DNA of 7,173 bases from an uncultured Collinsella sp. (GTDB lineage: Bacteria > Actinomycetota > Coriobacteriia > Coriobacteriales > Coriobacteriaceae): positions 1 to 7,173 of the forward strand of contig CATWCP010000055.1 of the NCBI GenBank assembly GCA_958349325.1, given 5' to 3'. The notes under the pieces are model-generated. The model was not told where the DNA came from. It ran no database searches and worked only from the letters and a program-made list of their open reading frames with translations. Below are positions 6,335-7,173 of the stretch, piece by piece; the first letter of the stretch is position 1, and every line of letters begins with the position of its first letter. The position numbers were made by a program, and so were the translations under genes.

Positions 6335-6388
6335 GTCGGCACTTAGGGACGTTCCTTTTCTGTCGGCAGCTGGGGACACTCCTTATCT
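6335..6388. repeat. Tandem pair of 27-nt imperfect direct repeats
   Basis: Two adjoining 27-nt units, 6335-6361 and 6362-6388, share 21 of 27 positions. Both open with GTCGGCA, carry a GGGAC core and close with CCTT-n-TCT. They lie in the 216-bp region between the divergent MATE and rlmA genes, have no coding potential, and use the same core (GGGAC, with GTTC in the first unit) that appears antisense in the hairpin at 6396-6426. I recall similar GGGACGTTCC-type intergenic elements in Collinsella-like genomes, but cannot confirm that here. Confidence 0.75.
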
Positions 6389-6395
6389 CTTCTAA

Positions 6396-6426
6396 CTAGT
6401 CATTCAAGAACGTCCCCAATGACTAG
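6396..6426. repeat. REP-like hairpin with 9-bp perfect stem
   Basis: CTAGTCATT (6396-6404) and AATGACTAG (6418-6426) are perfect inverted repeats around a 13-nt loop. The loop contains GAACGTCCC (6408-6416), the exact complement of GGGACGTTC (6346-6354) in the first direct repeat. There is no T tract after either arm, so a terminator is unlikely. The shape fits a REP/BIME-type or small non-autonomous mobile element; no transposase is present in the window. Confidence 0.6.
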
Positions 6427-6447
6427 GTGGGGAAGGCGTGCGACAAT
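6419..6447 (+). promoter_or_regulatory. Weak promoter candidate for the rlmA-type gene
   Basis: ATGACT (6419-6424, 4/6 to TTGACA) and GACAAT (6442-6447, 4/6 to TATAAT) are 17 bp apart. The -35 would lie within the right arm of the repeat hairpin, so the element could supply promoter parts. Both hexamers are poor matches, and no other promoter in the interval is clearly better. Confidence 0.2.
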
Positions 6448-6482
6448 GGTGGGCGTTGTGTTGTTCGCGCTAAGGAGTTGCC

Positions 6483-7173
6483 ATGTTGTTGTGTCCCGTT
6501 TGCCATGAGTCGTTGGTGGACAATGAGCGCGGTGCTGCATGCGCGGGCGGACACCGGTTTGACCGTGCGCGCGAGGGCTATCTATATCTGCTGCGCTCGT
6601 CCAAGAGCGGCGACTCCATGGGCGATCCCAAGTCGCAGGCGCGCAGTCGTCGTGATTTTCTGAACCGTGGATACTACGCGCCGTTGCGCGATGCGATGGT
6701 TGAGCTGGTGCGCAAGCAGGTGTCTGGGCGTGCTGCGTCTACGAGCGGCCCCATGACGCTGCTCGATATTTGCTGCGGCGAGGGCTATTACACGAGTGCC
6801 ATGGGCGCGGTGCCGGGCGTGGACGCTTACGGGTTCGACTTGGGCAAAGAAATGGTACGCCTGGCCGCCAAGCGCGGCGATGCGACCTATTTTGTGGCCA
6901 ACATGAAGGATATCCCCGTGGCCGATGGCGCCTTCGATATGGTGACTGAACTCTTTGCTCCCTTTAACGAGCGCGAGTTTGCCCGTGTACTGGAGCCCGA
7001 GGGCTCGCTCTACACCGTGGTGCCGGGCGCCCGTCATCTGTTTGGGCTCAAGGAGGTGCTCTACGACACGCCATATCTCAATGACGAGAAACTGCCGAAG
7101 ACTACCGAGCTCGAGTTGGTCGGAACGCAGCGGGTATCTGCGAATATTACGCTCCAGACGCAGGCCGACATTG
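6483..7173 (+). CDS. rlmA: 23S rRNA (guanine-N1)-methyltransferase, RlmA family, 3' end cut off
   Basis: The frame stays open from ATG 6483 to the window edge: 230 codons, against about 269 in E. coli RlmA as I recall. The family uses S-adenosylmethionine to methylate N1 of G745 (RlmA-I, Gram-negative) or G748 (RlmA-II/TlrB, Gram-positive) in 23S rRNA helix 35, at the peptide exit tunnel. The N-terminal zinc site is complete: C4, C7, C20 and H24 in CPVC...CAGGHRFD. Next come AREGYLYLL, the family signature SMGDPKSQARSRRDFLNRGYYAPLRDA (45-71), and the Rossmann motif LLDICCGEGYYT (93-104), with Cys where E. coli has Gly. D119 (GFD) is the ribose-binding acidic residue. LFAPFNEREFARVLEPEG and VVPGARHLFGLKEVLYD follow, closely matching E. 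coli. AAGGAG (6472-6477) lies 5 nt before the ATG. Being Gram-positive-like, it is more likely RlmA-II-type (G748), but the target base is not readable from sequence. Confidence 0.93.
   Translation, partial: MLLCPVCHESLVDNERGAACAGGHRFDRAREGYLYLLRSSKSGDSMGDPKSQARSRRDFLNRGYYAPLRDAMVELVRKQVSGRAASTSGPMTLLDICCGEGYYTSAMGAVPGVDAYGFDLGKEMVRLAAKRGDATYFVANMKDIPVADGAFDMVTELFAPFNEREFARVLEPEGSLYTVVPGARHLFGLKEVLYDTPYLNDEKLPKTTELELVGTQRVSANITLQTQADI

Noticed and set aside
6335..6388. CRISPR array
   Set aside because: The two similar units directly abut with no spacer between them, there are only two, and no cas genes are nearby.
6396..6426. Rho-independent terminator for the MATE or rlmA gene
   Set aside because: No T run follows either arm, and the hairpin lies upstream of both divergent genes rather than downstream.
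1..7173. A novel multi-gene system (defence, toxin-antitoxin, biosynthetic cluster)
   Set aside because: Every sizeable gene belongs to a well-known family, there are no nuclease, toxin, transposase or synthase genes, and the genes divide into small unrelated units.

Overview
The window is an ordinary, GC-rich (by eye about 60%) bacterial chromosome segment, densely packed with housekeeping, transport and regulatory genes. Gene styles (strong AAGGAG-type ribosome binding sites, ATG starts, heavy use of GGC/GCC/CTG/GAG codons, genes on both strands in short operons) and the GGGACGTTC-type intergenic repeat suggest a gut actinobacterium of the class Coriobacteriia, most likely near Collinsella. 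That assignment rests on general resemblance, not on a marker gene or a search.

Layout, left to right. (1) Positions 1-495: the C-terminal 164 codons of peptide chain release factor 3 (prfC), followed by a strong hairpin terminator. (2) Positions about 538-2064: a separate transcription unit with a good promoter candidate, a structured leader of about 80 nt, a VUT/queuosine-precursor-type transporter and, 9 nt later, a compact short-chain dehydrogenase. It is closed by a nearly perfect 14-bp hairpin plus T5. (3) Minus strand: ung (uracil-DNA glycosylase) converges on that terminator, with an EamA/DMT-type 10-helix transporter upstream of it. (4) The EamA gene is divergent from a LysR-type regulator, with a 158-bp shared control region containing a 10-bp palindrome. 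(5) The regulator converges, with only 27 bp between stop codons, on a MATE-family efflux pump on the minus strand. (6) The MATE gene is divergent from a truncated rlmA-type 23S rRNA guanine-N1 methyltransferase. The 216 bp between them hold a tandem pair of 27-nt repeats and a 9-bp-stem hairpin whose loop is antisense to the repeat core.

Functionally the genes are a mixture: translation and rRNA modification (prfC, rlmA), DNA repair (ung), and three membrane transporters, one with a probable dedicated regulator. I see no phage, CRISPR, toxin-antitoxin, biosynthetic cluster or defence system. The parts most worth a second look are non-coding: the structured leader of the VUT transporter, which has some architectural resemblance to a small preQ1-type riboswitch, and the repeat/hairpin element between the MATE and rlmA genes.
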